A stretch of DNA of 64,000 bases from Lysobacter sp. (GCA_011526085.1 WYBC01000019.1:62001-126000); one strand, 5' to 3'. Counted from the first letter of the stretch, positions 33,264 to 42,483 are shown. Made by a program: numbers and translations. Notes: generated by a model from the letters alone, not told the origin.

Positions 33264-34061
33264 ATGACCGCACCCCATGCTTACGACGACGCGCTCGTCA
33301 TCGCCGGCAAGACCTACCGCTCGCGCCTGTTGACCGGTACCGGCAAATTCAAGGATCTCGACGAAACCCGACTGGCGACCGAGGCCGCCGCCGCCGAGAT
33401 CGTCACCGTCGCCATCCGCCGCACGAACATCGGCCAGACGCCCGGCGAGCCGAACCTGCTCGACGTGCTGCCGCCGGACCGTTACACCATCCTGCCCAAC
33501 ACCGCCGGCTGCTACACCGCCGACGATGCCGTGCGCACCTGCCGGCTCGCGCGCGAACTGCTCGACGGCCACACGCTCGTGAAGCTCGAAGTGCTGGGCG
33601 ACACCCGCACCCTGTTCCCCGACGTGGTGCAGACGCTGCAGGCCGCGGAGACCCTGGTCGCCGACGGCTTCGACGTGATGGTCTACACCAGCGACGACCC
33701 GATCCTGGCCAAGCGCCTGGAAGAGATCGGCTGCTGCGCGGTGATGCCGCTGGCCGCGCCGATCGGCTCGGGCCTCGGCATCCAGAACCGGTACAACCTG
33801 CTGGAGATCGTCGAGAACGCGAAGGTGCCGATCCTGGTCGACGCCGGCGTCGGCACCGCCTCGGATGCCGCCATCGCGATGGAACTGGGCTGCGACGGCG
33901 TGCTGATGAACACCGCGATCGCGGGCGCGAAGGATCCGGTTCGGATGGCGCTGGCGATGAAGCTCGCGATCGAAGCCGGCCGCCACGCTTTCCTGTCCGG
34001 CCGCATCCCACGCAAGCGCTTCGCCTCGGCGTCGTCGCCGGTGGACGGGCTGATCGGATGA
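33264..34061 (+). CDS. thiG: Thiazole synthase
   Basis: ThiG makes the thiazole phosphate ring of thiamine from DXP, dehydroglycine and ThiS-thiocarboxylate. It is a 265-residue TIM barrel. Seen are [20 protein letters not shown] at the start, the Schiff-base lysine in LVKLEVLGD, and the phosphate-binding [14 protein letters not shown] and [20 protein letters not shown]. The ATG at 33264 is preferred over 33246 because it fits the family start and the promoter. The stop overlaps trmB by four bases. Confidence 0.96.
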   Translation: MTAPHAYDDALVIAGKTYRSRLLTGTGKFKDLDETRLATEAAAAEIVTVAIRRTNIGQTPGEPNLLDVLPPDRYTILPNTAGCYTADDAVRTCRLARELLDGHTLVKLEVLGDTRTLFPDVVQTLQAAETLVADGFDVMVYTSDDPILAKRLEEIGCCAVMPLAAPIGSGLGIQNRYNLLEIVENAKVPILVDAGVGTASDAAIAMELGCDGVLMNTAIAGAKDPVRMALAMKLAIEAGRHAFLSGRIPRKRFASASSPVDGLIG

Positions 34062-34837
34062 CGGGCGCGATTCGCCCACCGCAGGAGACCGATGCGGCGC
34101 GCGCGCACGACCAGCCATTCACGGTCGAACCCGGACAACGCAAGATCCGCAGCTTCGTGCTGCGCCAGGGGCGCTTCAGCCCGGCGCAGCAGCGTGCATT
34201 CGATGAACTGTGGCCGCGGTTCGGGCTGGACTATGCCGCCGGTCCGCGCGACTACGACGCCGTGTTCGGCCGCACCGCGCTGCGGGTGGTCGAGATCGGC
34301 TTCGGCAACGGCGAAGCGCTGCGCTTCGCCGCGAAGCAGGATCCGTCCCGCGATTACATCGGCATCGAAGTGCATGCGCCCGGGGTCGGCCGGCTGCTGA
34401 ACTGGCTGGCGGCGGATGCCAGCGATCATGTCCGCGTCTATCGTCACGACGCGGTGGAAGTGCTCGAACACGACATCGCCGACGGCAGCCTCGACGAAAT
34501 CCGCATCTATTTCCCCGACCCCTGGCACAAGAAGCGTCATAACAAGCGTCGGCTGGTACAGCCCGAATTCGCCGCGCTGCTGGCGCGCAAGCTGCGCATC
34601 GGCGGACGCCTGCATCTGGCCACCGACTGGGAAGCCTACGCCGAACACATGTGGGACGTGCTCGACGCCACGCCGGGCCTGCGCAACGTCGCCGGCGCGC
34701 GCGGCGCGGTCCCGCGACCGGAATGGCGGCCGCAGACGCATTTCGAGACCCGCGGCCAGAAGCTCGGCCACGGCGTGTGGGATCTTCTGTACGACCGCAT
34801 CGACGACGGCGACACGCCCGACGCACGCAGCGACTGA
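34058..34837 (+). CDS. trmB: tRNA (guanine-N7-)-methyltransferase
   Basis: TrmB methylates G46 of tRNAs using S-adenosylmethionine. The 259 residues include an N-terminal basic segment (REMLRQ-like [13 protein letters not shown]), motif [12 protein letters not shown], and the signature [16 protein letters not shown] with catalytic Asp. The ATG overlaps the thiG stop, so translation is coupled; the SLC13 gene begins two bases after its stop. Confidence 0.95.
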   Translation: MTGAIRPPQETDAARAHDQPFTVEPGQRKIRSFVLRQGRFSPAQQRAFDELWPRFGLDYAAGPRDYDAVFGRTALRVVEIGFGNGEALRFAAKQDPSRDYIGIEVHAPGVGRLLNWLAADASDHVRVYRHDAVEVLEHDIADGSLDEIRIYFPDPWHKKRHNKRRLVQPEFAALLARKLRIGGRLHLATDWEAYAEHMWDVLDATPGLRNVAGARGAVPRPEWRPQTHFETRGQKLGHGVWDLLYDRIDDGDTPDARSD

Positions 34838-34839
34838 CG

Positions 34840-36681
34840 ATGGAGAACGCACTCACCCTCACCAGCGATATGCAGCTCGTCCTCGGGCTGACGGTGCTGA
34901 CGATGGTGTTGTTCCTGTTCGAGCGCATCCGCGCCGACGTGGTCGCGCTGGTGGTGCTGGTGCTGCTGGGCCTCACCGGGCTGGTGCCACGCGAAGACCT
35001 GTACAACGGCCTCGCGGGCAACGCGGTGATCAGCGTGATCGCGACCATGATCCTCGGCGCCGGCCTCGACCGCACCGGCGCGCTCAACCGTCTCGCCGCA
35101 TGGCTGCTGCGCCGCGCGGACGGCGTCGAGCAGCGGCTGATCCTGTTCACGTCCGCGATCGCCGGGCTGAACTCCTCGGTGATGCAGAATCCGTCGGTGA
35201 TGGCGCTGTATCTGCCGGTGGCCTCGCGGCTGTCCTCGCGCACCGGCCTGCCGCTGTCGCGGCTGCTGCTGCCGATCGCGGCGGCGATCGTGATGGGCGG
35301 CGGCCTGACCATGGTCGGCAACTCGCCGCTGATCCTGCTCAACGATCTGCTGGTCTCGGCCAACAACAGCCTGCCGTCCGGCCTGATGACGCTGAAACCA
35401 CTGCCGATGTTCGCGCCACTGCCGATCGGCCTGGCGCTGCTGGCCGCGGGGCTGGCGTATTTCCATTTCTTCGGCGGCCAGCGCCTGCACGAAAACGCCG
35501 CCGACGCCGGCGTCACCCCGGCGCGCACCGAAACCTATTTCGCCACCGCCTACGGCATCGAAGGCGAGGTCTACGAACTCACCGTCACCGCCGACAGTCC
35601 GCTGGTGGGGATGTCGCTGCGCGAGACCGAAGACCTGCACGACGCCCCGCTGATCCTGGCCCTGAAGACCGGCAACGAATCGCGCCTGGCGCCGCCGGGC
35701 GACGCACGCATCTGGGTCGGCAGCGTGCTCGGCGTGATGGGCGCGCGGCCGGCGATCGCCGACTTCGCGCAGAACCGCTTCCTGCGCATCAGCGCGCGGC
35801 TGCGCGAGTTCGCCGATCTGTTCAATCCCGCGCGCGCCGGCATTTCCGAAGCGGTGATCCCGCCCACCTCGACCTTCATCGGCAAGACCGCGACCCAGCT
35901 GAAACTGCGCCGCCAGCACAACCTGCGCCTGCTCGCGATCAACCGCGACAAGCAGGTGCTGCGCGAGAACGTGCGCGAGCAGCCGCTGCGCGCCGGCGAC
36001 CTGCTGGTGCTGCACAGCATCTGGACCGACCTGGCGCAGGCCGCGAGCAATCGCGACTTCGTGCCGGTGACCGACTATCCGAAGGCCGAGCAGCGTCCGC
36101 ACAAGTTCAAGATCGCGATGACGATCTTCGGGATCACGATGCTGATCGCGCTGTCGTCGCGCATCCCCGCGTCGCTGGCGCTGATGACCGGCGTCGCCGG
36201 CATGCTGATCACCGGCGTGCTGAAGATGGACGAGGCCTACGCCGCGATCAACTGGAAGACCGTGTTCCTGATGGCCTGCCTGATTCCGCTGGGCTGGGCG
36301 ATGGATTCCAGCGGCGCCGCGGCCTGGGTCGCGGCGCACACGCTGGACCGCCTGCCCGAAGGCACGCCGCACTGGCTGATCGAGATCTCCGTCGGCCTGC
36401 TCACCACCGCGTTCTCGCTGGTGATCAGCCATGTCGGCGCGACGATCGTCATGGTGCCGATCGCGATCAATCTCGCGCTCGCCGCCGGCAGCGACCCCAC
36501 CGCGTTCGCGCTGATCGTGGCGCTGTCGGCGTCGAACAATTTCATGACCGCGTCCAACCCGGTGATGTCGATGATCACCGGTCCGGCGGGTTACACCGCC
36601 AAGGAGCTGTGGAAGGTCGGCGGCCCGCTCAGCCTGCTCTACACCGGCATCGTGGTGCTGGTGGTGAACCTGATGTTCTGA
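34840..36681 (+). CDS. SLC13 family permease with RCK/TrkA-C domains
   Basis: A 613-residue transporter of the divalent anion:Na+ symporter type. The N-terminal half has about five helices including the SNNSLPSG-like hairpin (NGLAGNAVISVIATMILGAG, MQNPSVMALYLPV). A cytoplasmic middle (about 230-430) holds two TrkA-C-type domains (EVYELTVTADSPLVGMSLRE; TSTFIGKTATQLKLRRQHNL). The C-terminal half has more helices with ALSASNNFMTASNPVMSMIT, the second sodium/anion hairpin. The substrate (sulphate, dicarboxylate or other) is not predictable. It appears to be in an operon with thiG and trmB. Confidence 0.88.
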   Translation: MENALTLTSDMQLVLGLTVLTMVLFLFERIRADVVALVVLVLLGLTGLVPREDLYNGLAGNAVISVIATMILGAGLDRTGALNRLAAWLLRRADGVEQRLILFTSAIAGLNSSVMQNPSVMALYLPVASRLSSRTGLPLSRLLLPIAAAIVMGGGLTMVGNSPLILLNDLLVSANNSLPSGLMTLKPLPMFAPLPIGLALLAAGLAYFHFFGGQRLHENAADAGVTPARTETYFATAYGIEGEVYELTVTADSPLVGMSLRETEDLHDAPLILALKTGNESRLAPPGDARIWVGSVLGVMGARPAIADFAQNRFLRISARLREFADLFNPARAGISEAVIPPTSTFIGKTATQLKLRRQHNLRLLAINRDKQVLRENVREQPLRAGDLLVLHSIWTDLAQAASNRDFVPVTDYPKAEQRPHKFKIAMTIFGITMLIALSSRIPASLALMTGVAGMLITGVLKMDEAYAAINWKTVFLMACLIPLGWAMDSSGAAAWVAAHTLDRLPEGTPHWLIEISVGLLTTAFSLVISHVGATIVMVPIAINLALAAGSDPTAFALIVALSASNNFMTASNPVMSMITGPAGYTAKELWKVGGPLSLLYTGIVVLVVNLMF

Positions 36682-36859
36682 CCGGCGCCGAAGCCGTTTT
36701 CCGGTCGCGCGACCGCCCCGGCCCGGACCGCCGGCTACCGGCCGCCATGGGTTTGGCGTAACCTCGGCAGGCATCGAAAAGAGGCAAATTGCAGGTCTCA
36801 GCACGGGTGCCTCCCAGGCATCCAGCCCGATCATCTTCGGACGACAAGGAGCAATCGCC

Positions 36860-37387
36860 ATGACGACTTCCGCCTCATCCCCCGTCGCATCGCCCACCGG
36901 GATCGGTGGACGCATGCTGCATCTGCTCGGGCAGATCCACGGACGCGCCGATCTTGCGCCGGCCCGGATCGAGGCCATGACCGGCCTGCCGGTCGTCTTC
37001 GATCCCGAAAACGCGAACCGCTACGGCGTCGGTACGCCGCTCGACGATGGCTGGGCCTGCAACCTCGCCTCGATTCCGGAACTCGGCGGCGGTCCGCCGA
37101 AGCGCCTGGTCTTCTCCTACGACGATCTGCGCCAAAGGCAGGATGCGACCGTGCCGGCGTCCGCGCCGGCATTCGACGACTTCGCGCGCGAACTGCGCGA
37201 TGCCGGCTATGCGCAGAGCGTCGTCCACGGGCCGCGCGGCGCGATCTGGAGCCACCGGTTCGTCCGCGACGGCGTTGCGGTGGATGTCCACACCGAACGA
37301 GAGAACCCGGCGGCCGATCCCATCGTCGTCCGCATCTCGCGCATCGTCGTCGATGCCTCCAGCGCGACGGAGGTGGGCCATGGCTGA
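36860..37387 (+). CDS. Small cytoplasmic protein, probable immunity/partner of the effector at 37380
   Basis: A 175-residue protein without signal peptide. It is paralogous to the protein at 39412: both have a helical start, then ARIEAMTGLPVVFDPENANR versus ARIEQLTGIPVEFNPDDANE, then DDGWACNLASIPE versus TDAWAYNLVSLPE, and FSYDDLRQR versus FSFDDESRA. It has an AAGGAGC ribosome-binding site and overlaps the next gene by 8 bases. In X-type T4SS effector loci the immunity gene usually lies directly upstream of the effector, so immunity is the best guess; a secretion adaptor is the main alternative. Confidence 0.6.
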   Translation: MTTSASSPVASPTGIGGRMLHLLGQIHGRADLAPARIEAMTGLPVVFDPENANRYGVGTPLDDGWACNLASIPELGGGPPKRLVFSYDDLRQRQDATVPASAPAFDDFARELRDAGYAQSVVHGPRGAIWSHRFVRDGVAVDVHTERENPAADPIVVRISRIVVDASSATEVGHG

Positions 37388-38765
37388 GTTCTTCAAGGGC
37401 CTGTTCGATCGGCGTTCGCCCGCGCAGAAGTCGCTGGACGAGATGCTCGACAATTACGCGAAAGGCGGCACCCAGGCGCATCGCGACACCGCGGACACCA
37501 TCAGGACCGTCCTCGATCATTCGGCGGATCTGAAAGCGCGCACACTGGAGGTGGTCCGCGACGGTCACCTCCGCGGTTACAGCGACCAGGGCGTGCAGGT
37601 GGGCGGCTCGGCGTCCTATCACGTCCACGACCGGTCGATCCGGGTCGGACCGAGTCTCGATCCCAGCCATGGCCAGAACATCCCCATGGAGAAGATGTTC
37701 ATGCTCGGCCACGAAACCGAGCATGCGCGTTCCCTCAAGGGCGTGAATTACATCGAACGGACGCTGGTGCCGGCCATCCAGGCGTTGGCCGACGGGCCCA
37801 GCGACGGCCCGCGCGACTACACGCCGATCGTTTCCGCCTACGTCGAGCGCACGCGCGCGGAAGAAGGCCGCGCGCACCTGGGCGGTTTCAATGCGGTCGC
37901 CTCTTTCCTCATGGAACATCACCCTCCGAAAGCCGGGCAGATGCTGCGCGATCTGTACGAAGCGCATCCTGCCCGGATGGGCGATTTCATCGCCAAGACC
38001 TCGGACAGCGTGCCCGCCACCTACGCGCTCAAGGCCGGGCTGACCATCGGCGAAAACGGCTTGCTGCCCTACAGCGAACAGAACATCGCCGCGATGAAGA
38101 TCCACTACGCGGACAAGGCGCAGCTGGGCGCCGCGCACATGAACTATCGCCAGGACTCGATCGAGTTCGTCACCGGTGTGATCAAGCAGGTCGAGAACGG
38201 TCTGGCCGAACGCAGGATGGAAGACCGCGATTACATCGTCGATCCGACCCGGCTGCAGGCGCATGCGCTGCTGGGACTTCCCGAGGACGGGCGACTGCAG
38301 GCGAAGGGAGCGATCCCGATCGTGCAACTGGACCTGTCCGGTTCCGGGCCCGCGATGGTCGCGCCTCCGGTCCAGCTCGAAGCCCAGCCCGGCGATCCCC
38401 CTTTGTTCGGTCAGGCGCTGGCGAAGGTCGTCGAACATCACCGTACGGACAAGCTGAGCGACGACCCGCAGGAGTTGCGCAATCTCGCCGCATCGCTGGC
38501 GGTCGCGGCGCACTCGCAAGGTCTGACCCGGATCGAGCGCCTGGTGCTCAGTTCGGATTCCACCGGCGTGATCGTCAGCCAGGGAGAAGGCCCGACGCGC
38601 CAGAACGCCCGCGTCGAGGGGCTCGAAGCGATGAACACGCCTGAAGCCACAAGCCTCGCCAGATTGCCGGCGCCTGTTCAAGGCCCGGCGCCGTCGCAGG
38701 ACGCGCAGGCCGCCGTCATGGTCGCCGATTCGTCCGGACAATCACCGAGAAAACAAAGCTCATGA
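37380..38765 (+). CDS. Putative X-T4SS effector: HExxH domain plus XVIPCD-like tail (copy 1)
   Basis: A 461-residue protein with no signal peptide. Residues ~100-250 contain a zinc-protease-like site: MLGHETEHARS (HExxH, 111-115), followed by RAEEGRAHLGGFNAVAS, where Glu161/162 or His166 may be the third ligand. The C-terminal ~120 residues (338-461) resemble XVIPCD, the domain that sends Xanthomonas effectors into the X-type T4SS: DPPLFGQALAKVVEHH, LRNLAASLAVAAHSQGLTRI, VIVSQGEG, NTPEATSLARL, then a Gln/Ser-rich tail. Its partner gene overlaps upstream and a second such pair follows. The toxin activity is inferred, and no secretion machinery is in the window. Confidence 0.65.
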   Translation: MAEFFKGLFDRRSPAQKSLDEMLDNYAKGGTQAHRDTADTIRTVLDHSADLKARTLEVVRDGHLRGYSDQGVQVGGSASYHVHDRSIRVGPSLDPSHGQNIPMEKMFMLGHETEHARSLKGVNYIERTLVPAIQALADGPSDGPRDYTPIVSAYVERTRAEEGRAHLGGFNAVASFLMEHHPPKAGQMLRDLYEAHPARMGDFIAKTSDSVPATYALKAGLTIGENGLLPYSEQNIAAMKIHYADKAQLGAAHMNYRQDSIEFVTGVIKQVENGLAERRMEDRDYIVDPTRLQAHALLGLPEDGRLQAKGAIPIVQLDLSGSGPAMVAPPVQLEAQPGDPPLFGQALAKVVEHHRTDKLSDDPQELRNLAASLAVAAHSQGLTRIERLVLSSDSTGVIVSQGEGPTRQNARVEGLEAMNTPEATSLARLPAPVQGPAPSQDAQAAVMVADSSGQSPRKQSS

Positions 38766-39411
38766 TCGGCCGCACGGGCATGCGCCACCCCGCCGGTCGC
38801 GAGTCGGAATCCGGGCATCGCTCCGGACCGGGACGCCGCCGCCCCGGCGGGCGGTCACGCTGCCATGGCCCACGCCGGAAGGCGGCAATGTTCTGACGGC
38901 TGCACGCACGTCGGCGCTTCCGCGCCGCCGGCCCGCGTCGTTCGGAGACAGGTGGGCGCTCGCATCGTCGTCGATACTGAAACAGCGGACGCTCGAAGCC
39001 ATCGAAAGCGGTGCGGGCCGCGATCGCGGTCGCCGGAACCCAACCGGACACCGAAAACCTGAACAGGCTGCGGCCCATGGAGGCACCGCAGCGCGGGGCG
39101 CCGCCGGATCATGCGCAGTCGCGGCATCACTGAGCCGCAAGGTCCGGCCGCTGGCCGTTCGGGCCCCTTCGCCGCGTTTGGTCATCTGACGGACGTTGTA
39201 CAGTCCGTCGCAAGCCACGACACTTGGATCGCCACCGTCTGCGTTTCCCCCGAGTACCGCATGACGCAGGGTGAAGCCGATCCAGCGCGACTGGCCCGCC
39301 GGCGCATCCGCACCGGCGCCGTGCCGGTCGATGTCGAACGATGCTGCATCCTCCTCCGATGGCGGTACGCGCTTCGCAGCAGGTCCCCCATCCCACCAGA
39401 CAGGTTTTCCC
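38766..39411. other. 646-bp gap between the two effector modules
   Basis: I see no supportable gene here. Open frames on both strands lack ribosome-binding sites and similarity. The only structured element is the dyad at 39188-39209. The gap may carry the promoter of the second module, and possibly remains of the duplication that made the two modules. Confidence 0.5.
39188..39209. promoter_or_regulatory. Dyad upstream of the second effector module
   Basis: GACGGA (39188-39193) and TCCGTC (39204-39209) flank a ten-base centre containing TTGTAC. It lies about 200 bases before the start of the second small protein gene and is a candidate operator. Confidence 0.3.
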
Positions 39412-39900
39412 ATGGATCAGACCAATACCGCCCAACACGCCGAAGACATCGGCCGCCGCGTGCTGCGGCTCGCCGAGAACGTCCGCGGCCCCGACGACAT
39501 CGCCCCCGCGCGGATCGAACAACTCACCGGCATCCCGGTCGAATTCAATCCCGACGACGCCAACGAATACGGCTTCGGCGGCCAGCTCACCGACGCCTGG
39601 GCCTACAACCTCGTGTCCCTGCCCGAAGGCGACCGCAAGCCGTCGCGGATCATGTTCTCGTTCGACGACGAAAGCCGGGCCAACGCCGACATGACGCCGA
39701 TCTGCGCGCTCGACTTCGACGACTACGCCGCGGCGCTGGAAGCCGCCGGTTTCCGCTCGAAGGCGAACCGCGGCCCGCACGACCGCGTCCTGTACTGGGA
39801 CTTCTCGCGCGAAGACGTGTCCGTGCAGATCTACGTGCGCGGCGAAAGCGACGCGAAGGCGGACCACGCCTGCGTCTCCAAACTCATCATCAACGCCTGA
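39412..39900 (+). CDS. Small cytoplasmic protein, probable immunity/partner of the effector at 39912
   Basis: A 162-residue paralogue of the protein at 36860, sharing the motifs listed there. The start is the ATG at 39412, where similarity begins. It ends 11 bases before the effector ATG. It is acidic and has no signal peptide or membrane helix, so if it is an immunity protein the toxin must act in the cytoplasm. The two copies differ enough that each may protect only against its own effector. Confidence 0.6.
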   Translation: MDQTNTAQHAEDIGRRVLRLAENVRGPDDIAPARIEQLTGIPVEFNPDDANEYGFGGQLTDAWAYNLVSLPEGDRKPSRIMFSFDDESRANADMTPICALDFDDYAAALEAAGFRSKANRGPHDRVLYWDFSREDVSVQIYVRGESDAKADHACVSKLIINA

Positions 39901-39911
39901 GGGATACCGAC

Positions 39912-41237
39912 ATGGCCGCCATTCCCGAAGACGTCCTGAAGAAAATGGCCGCGGACAAGAAGGCCGCGGAAACGAAACTGGAGAAGATCCTCTCCGATTT
40001 CGAGAAAGCCCACGACACGAAGACCGAAACGCCCGGCAAGAACCTGCGCGGGCTGCTCGACAACTCGCCGGACCTGAAGGCGCGCATCCTCGATTCGGTG
40101 CAGAAGGGCCACCTCGAGAAATTCGACGTGCTGCCCGCCGGCGCGAACGCCGGCGGCACCTACAGCCCCGACACCAAGACCATCGAACTGCCGGCGGATT
40201 ACCTGAAGAAGGCCGGCAAGGACAAGGCCGCCGCGGCCGAGCTGGTGTTCGTGATGGGTCACGAGATCCAGCATTCGTTCAACAGCACCGTGAGCGACAA
40301 GGCCACCGACGCGTTCGTCAAGGACGTGGGCAAGATCGCGAAGGGCCCCGGCCCGCACGACTACACCAACGCGGTCAAGACCCTGATCCAGAACTACCGC
40401 GAGGACGAGGCCGGCGCCCACATCGGCGGCTTCAACGCGATCGCCTCGCAGGTGATGAAGGACAATCCGAAGGCCGGCCTGAAGGAACTCTACAACGCCC
40501 ATCCGGGGCGCATGGAAGACTTCATCGAACGCAGCGGCAAGGCGCCGAAGTTCAGCTACGCGCTGAAGCCGGGCCTGACCCTGGAAGCCGACAACACGAT
40601 GAAGACCACGCCCGAGAACGTGAAGGCGATGGGCAAGCACTACTTCGACCAGCCGCCGAGTTCGGCGCGGCTCGGCACCAAGGGCAACCAGGACTATCCG
40701 AACTACTACGGCGAATGGGCGCTCAACGTCATCAACGACACCGAGAAGCGCGCGCTGGCCGAGGCCAGGAAGGCCGATCCGAAGGCGGTCGCGCCCGAAG
40801 TGAAGATCGACATGAAATCGATCGGCCTCGACAAGTCGCTGCTCGACACCGGCCTGAAGTTCACCGACAGCAGCCCGAAGAAGCCGAGCGTCGAAGCGCC
40901 GGCCCCGGAACCGGCGCTGTATCGACAGGCGGAAGACGCGCTGAAGAAGGTCGACGGCCTCGGCCTGAAAGGCGAGGAATTGCGCAACGTCGCCGCCGCC
41001 ACCGCGCTGCAGGCGCAGACCTCCGGCATGGAGCGCATCGACGGCGCGCTGCTCGGCAAGAACGGACAGGTCTTCGCCTATCAGGGCGATCCGACCAGCG
41101 AATCCGCCGACCGCATCGCGGTGAACGTCGCCCAGGCCAAGCAGCAACCGGCCGACCAGTCGCTGGCGACGCTGATGGTGCCCGACCCGCAGCAGGCGCC
41201 GGCCCAGCAGCAGACCGCGCGCAGCGTGGGCATGTAG
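39912..41237 (+). CDS. Putative X-T4SS effector: HExxH domain plus XVIPCD-like tail (copy 2)
   Basis: A 441-residue paralogue of the protein at 37380. It opens with a Lys/Glu/Ala-rich helix (1-40), then NLRGLLDNSPDLKARILDSV, which is shared with copy 1 (HSADLKARTLEVV). The zincin site is VFVMGHEIQHSFN (HExxH, 117-121) with YREDEAGAHIGGFNAIAS downstream. The C-terminal XVIPCD-like domain (about 333-441) is a better match than in copy 1: PALYRQAEDALKKVDG, MERIDGALLGKNGQVFAYQG, QPADQSLATLMV, and a Gln-rich end (PQQAPAQQQ). It closes the second module and is followed by a terminator. Confidence 0.68.
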   Translation: MAAIPEDVLKKMAADKKAAETKLEKILSDFEKAHDTKTETPGKNLRGLLDNSPDLKARILDSVQKGHLEKFDVLPAGANAGGTYSPDTKTIELPADYLKKAGKDKAAAAELVFVMGHEIQHSFNSTVSDKATDAFVKDVGKIAKGPGPHDYTNAVKTLIQNYREDEAGAHIGGFNAIASQVMKDNPKAGLKELYNAHPGRMEDFIERSGKAPKFSYALKPGLTLEADNTMKTTPENVKAMGKHYFDQPPSSARLGTKGNQDYPNYYGEWALNVINDTEKRALAEARKADPKAVAPEVKIDMKSIGLDKSLLDTGLKFTDSSPKKPSVEAPAPEPALYRQAEDALKKVDGLGLKGEELRNVAAATALQAQTSGMERIDGALLGKNGQVFAYQGDPTSESADRIAVNVAQAKQQPADQSLATLMVPDPQQAPAQQQTARSVGM

Positions 41238-41262
41238 GCCCTCCGCGATACCGCCATGCACG

Positions 41263-41295
41263 ACGCCCCGCAGCGATGCGGGGCGTTTCCGTTTG
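41263..41295 (+). terminator. Terminator after the second effector
   Basis: ACGCCCCGC and GCGGGGCGT form a 9-bp stem with a six-base loop, followed by TTCCGTTT. Confidence 0.75.
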
Positions 41296-41536
41296 CGAAA
41301 GCGGCGACGCGGGTGCGCTACGCTGTGCCCAGGGCAACGGAAACGCGATGCCCGTCGCCCGGCAGCCGGTCCCGCATGCGCAGTCCAGGACCGGCGCGTC
41401 CGTGGGTGCCCCTCGGGCCAGCGCCGACCCGGACCGCGTTCCGGCAACGGGGTTGCCCGCAGCGACGACCGCACGATCGGCGTCGCCGCCCGCGCGTCCC
41501 GCATCGCGACTCGACATGCATTCAAGGAGAAAGCAG

Positions 41537-42475
41537 ATGGGCAATACCCAAGGCGGAGAATCGAAGACCCTCTCGGGCCAGGCGCTGATCGACATCCTCA
41601 ATGCCCGATCGATGCAGGGCAACTCGAAAAGTCCCGACACCGTGACGTACCAGGGCATCGGCCGATACCTCAACGAGCAGGCCGGCGTTCACTCGGGCTG
41701 GAACCCCTCGCACGCCATCGAGCGCGTCAACCGCTACCACGACGTCGTCGACATGGTCGACAAGATCGGCATGAGCGAGGAAGCCGGCAAGAAACTGCTG
41801 GCGCAGGCCTACAAATCGCTCAACGGTCGCGACCACGCGCTCGAAACCGCGAAGATCACCGACCCGTCGCTGAAACGCGAACCGCAGACCGTCTCCAACA
41901 GCAATGCCCCGAGCCACAGCGACAAACCCTCGCACCCGGAGGAATTGAGCAGGCAGGCCATCGCTCTGGCGCTCAACCCCCACAGCTATTCCTCGCTCAG
42001 CGGCTTGAACGCCGAGAAGCTGCTCGCGCTCGACACCAGGACGCTGCAGGCCGTGGTCCACGCCGACAACAGTTTCGTCGAAAAGACCCAGGGCTACTGG
42101 AATCTGCCGGGCAACCAGCAGCAGGCCACCGCGCTGAACGTGAAGGCCAACTACAACGCCGACCTGTGCCACAACCTCGGTCTGGCCGGACAGACCAACG
42201 CGACGCCGACCGAGGCCTTCGTCAACGGCAAGGACACGCTGCTCAAGGCGGTGAGCATGGGCTTCGACGTCTATGGACAGCACACCGGGCAGCAGCCCGA
42301 CGACAAAGCGCTGAAAGCGTTCGGCCAGGTGGCGATGAGCGTGAACCTGGCGACCAGCGTGAGCACCACCCTCACCGGCCGCGGCGCGGACACCATTTCC
42401 GAGAACACCATGGCCTTCAGCTCCGATGGCCACAGCATGGGCGGCAGCGGCCCCAAGAAGCTCGGCGGCTACTGA
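41537..42475 (+). CDS. Protein of unknown function in the effector block
   Basis: A 312-residue soluble protein that I do not recognise. The start is supported by AAGGAGA seven bases upstream. The N-terminal half is helical (YLNEQAGVHSGWNPSHAIER, EEAGKKLLAQAYKSLNGRDH), then comes a Ser/Pro/His-rich linker (SNAPSHSDKPSHPEEL), then a second helical part ending in a Gly/Ser-rich tail. It has no signal peptide, no HExxH, and no clear XVIPCD. Its place next to two effector modules hints at a related role, but it has its own promoter region after a terminator. Confidence 0.6.
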   Translation: MGNTQGGESKTLSGQALIDILNARSMQGNSKSPDTVTYQGIGRYLNEQAGVHSGWNPSHAIERVNRYHDVVDMVDKIGMSEEAGKKLLAQAYKSLNGRDHALETAKITDPSLKREPQTVSNSNAPSHSDKPSHPEELSRQAIALALNPHSYSSLSGLNAEKLLALDTRTLQAVVHADNSFVEKTQGYWNLPGNQQQATALNVKANYNADLCHNLGLAGQTNATPTEAFVNGKDTLLKAVSMGFDVYGQHTGQQPDDKALKAFGQVAMSVNLATSVSTTLTGRGADTISENTMAFSSDGHSMGGSGPKKLGGY

Positions 42476-42483
42476 TCCGATCG

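Noticed and set aside
38760-39413. Genes in the gap between the effector modules
   Set aside because: All frames there lack ribosome-binding sites and recognisable sequence; none has a paralogue in the matching place of module 1.
41537-42475. XVIPCD tail on the third protein of the effector block
   Set aside because: The C-terminus is Gly/Ser-rich without the RID, Q-G loop or Gln-rich features seen in the two effectors.
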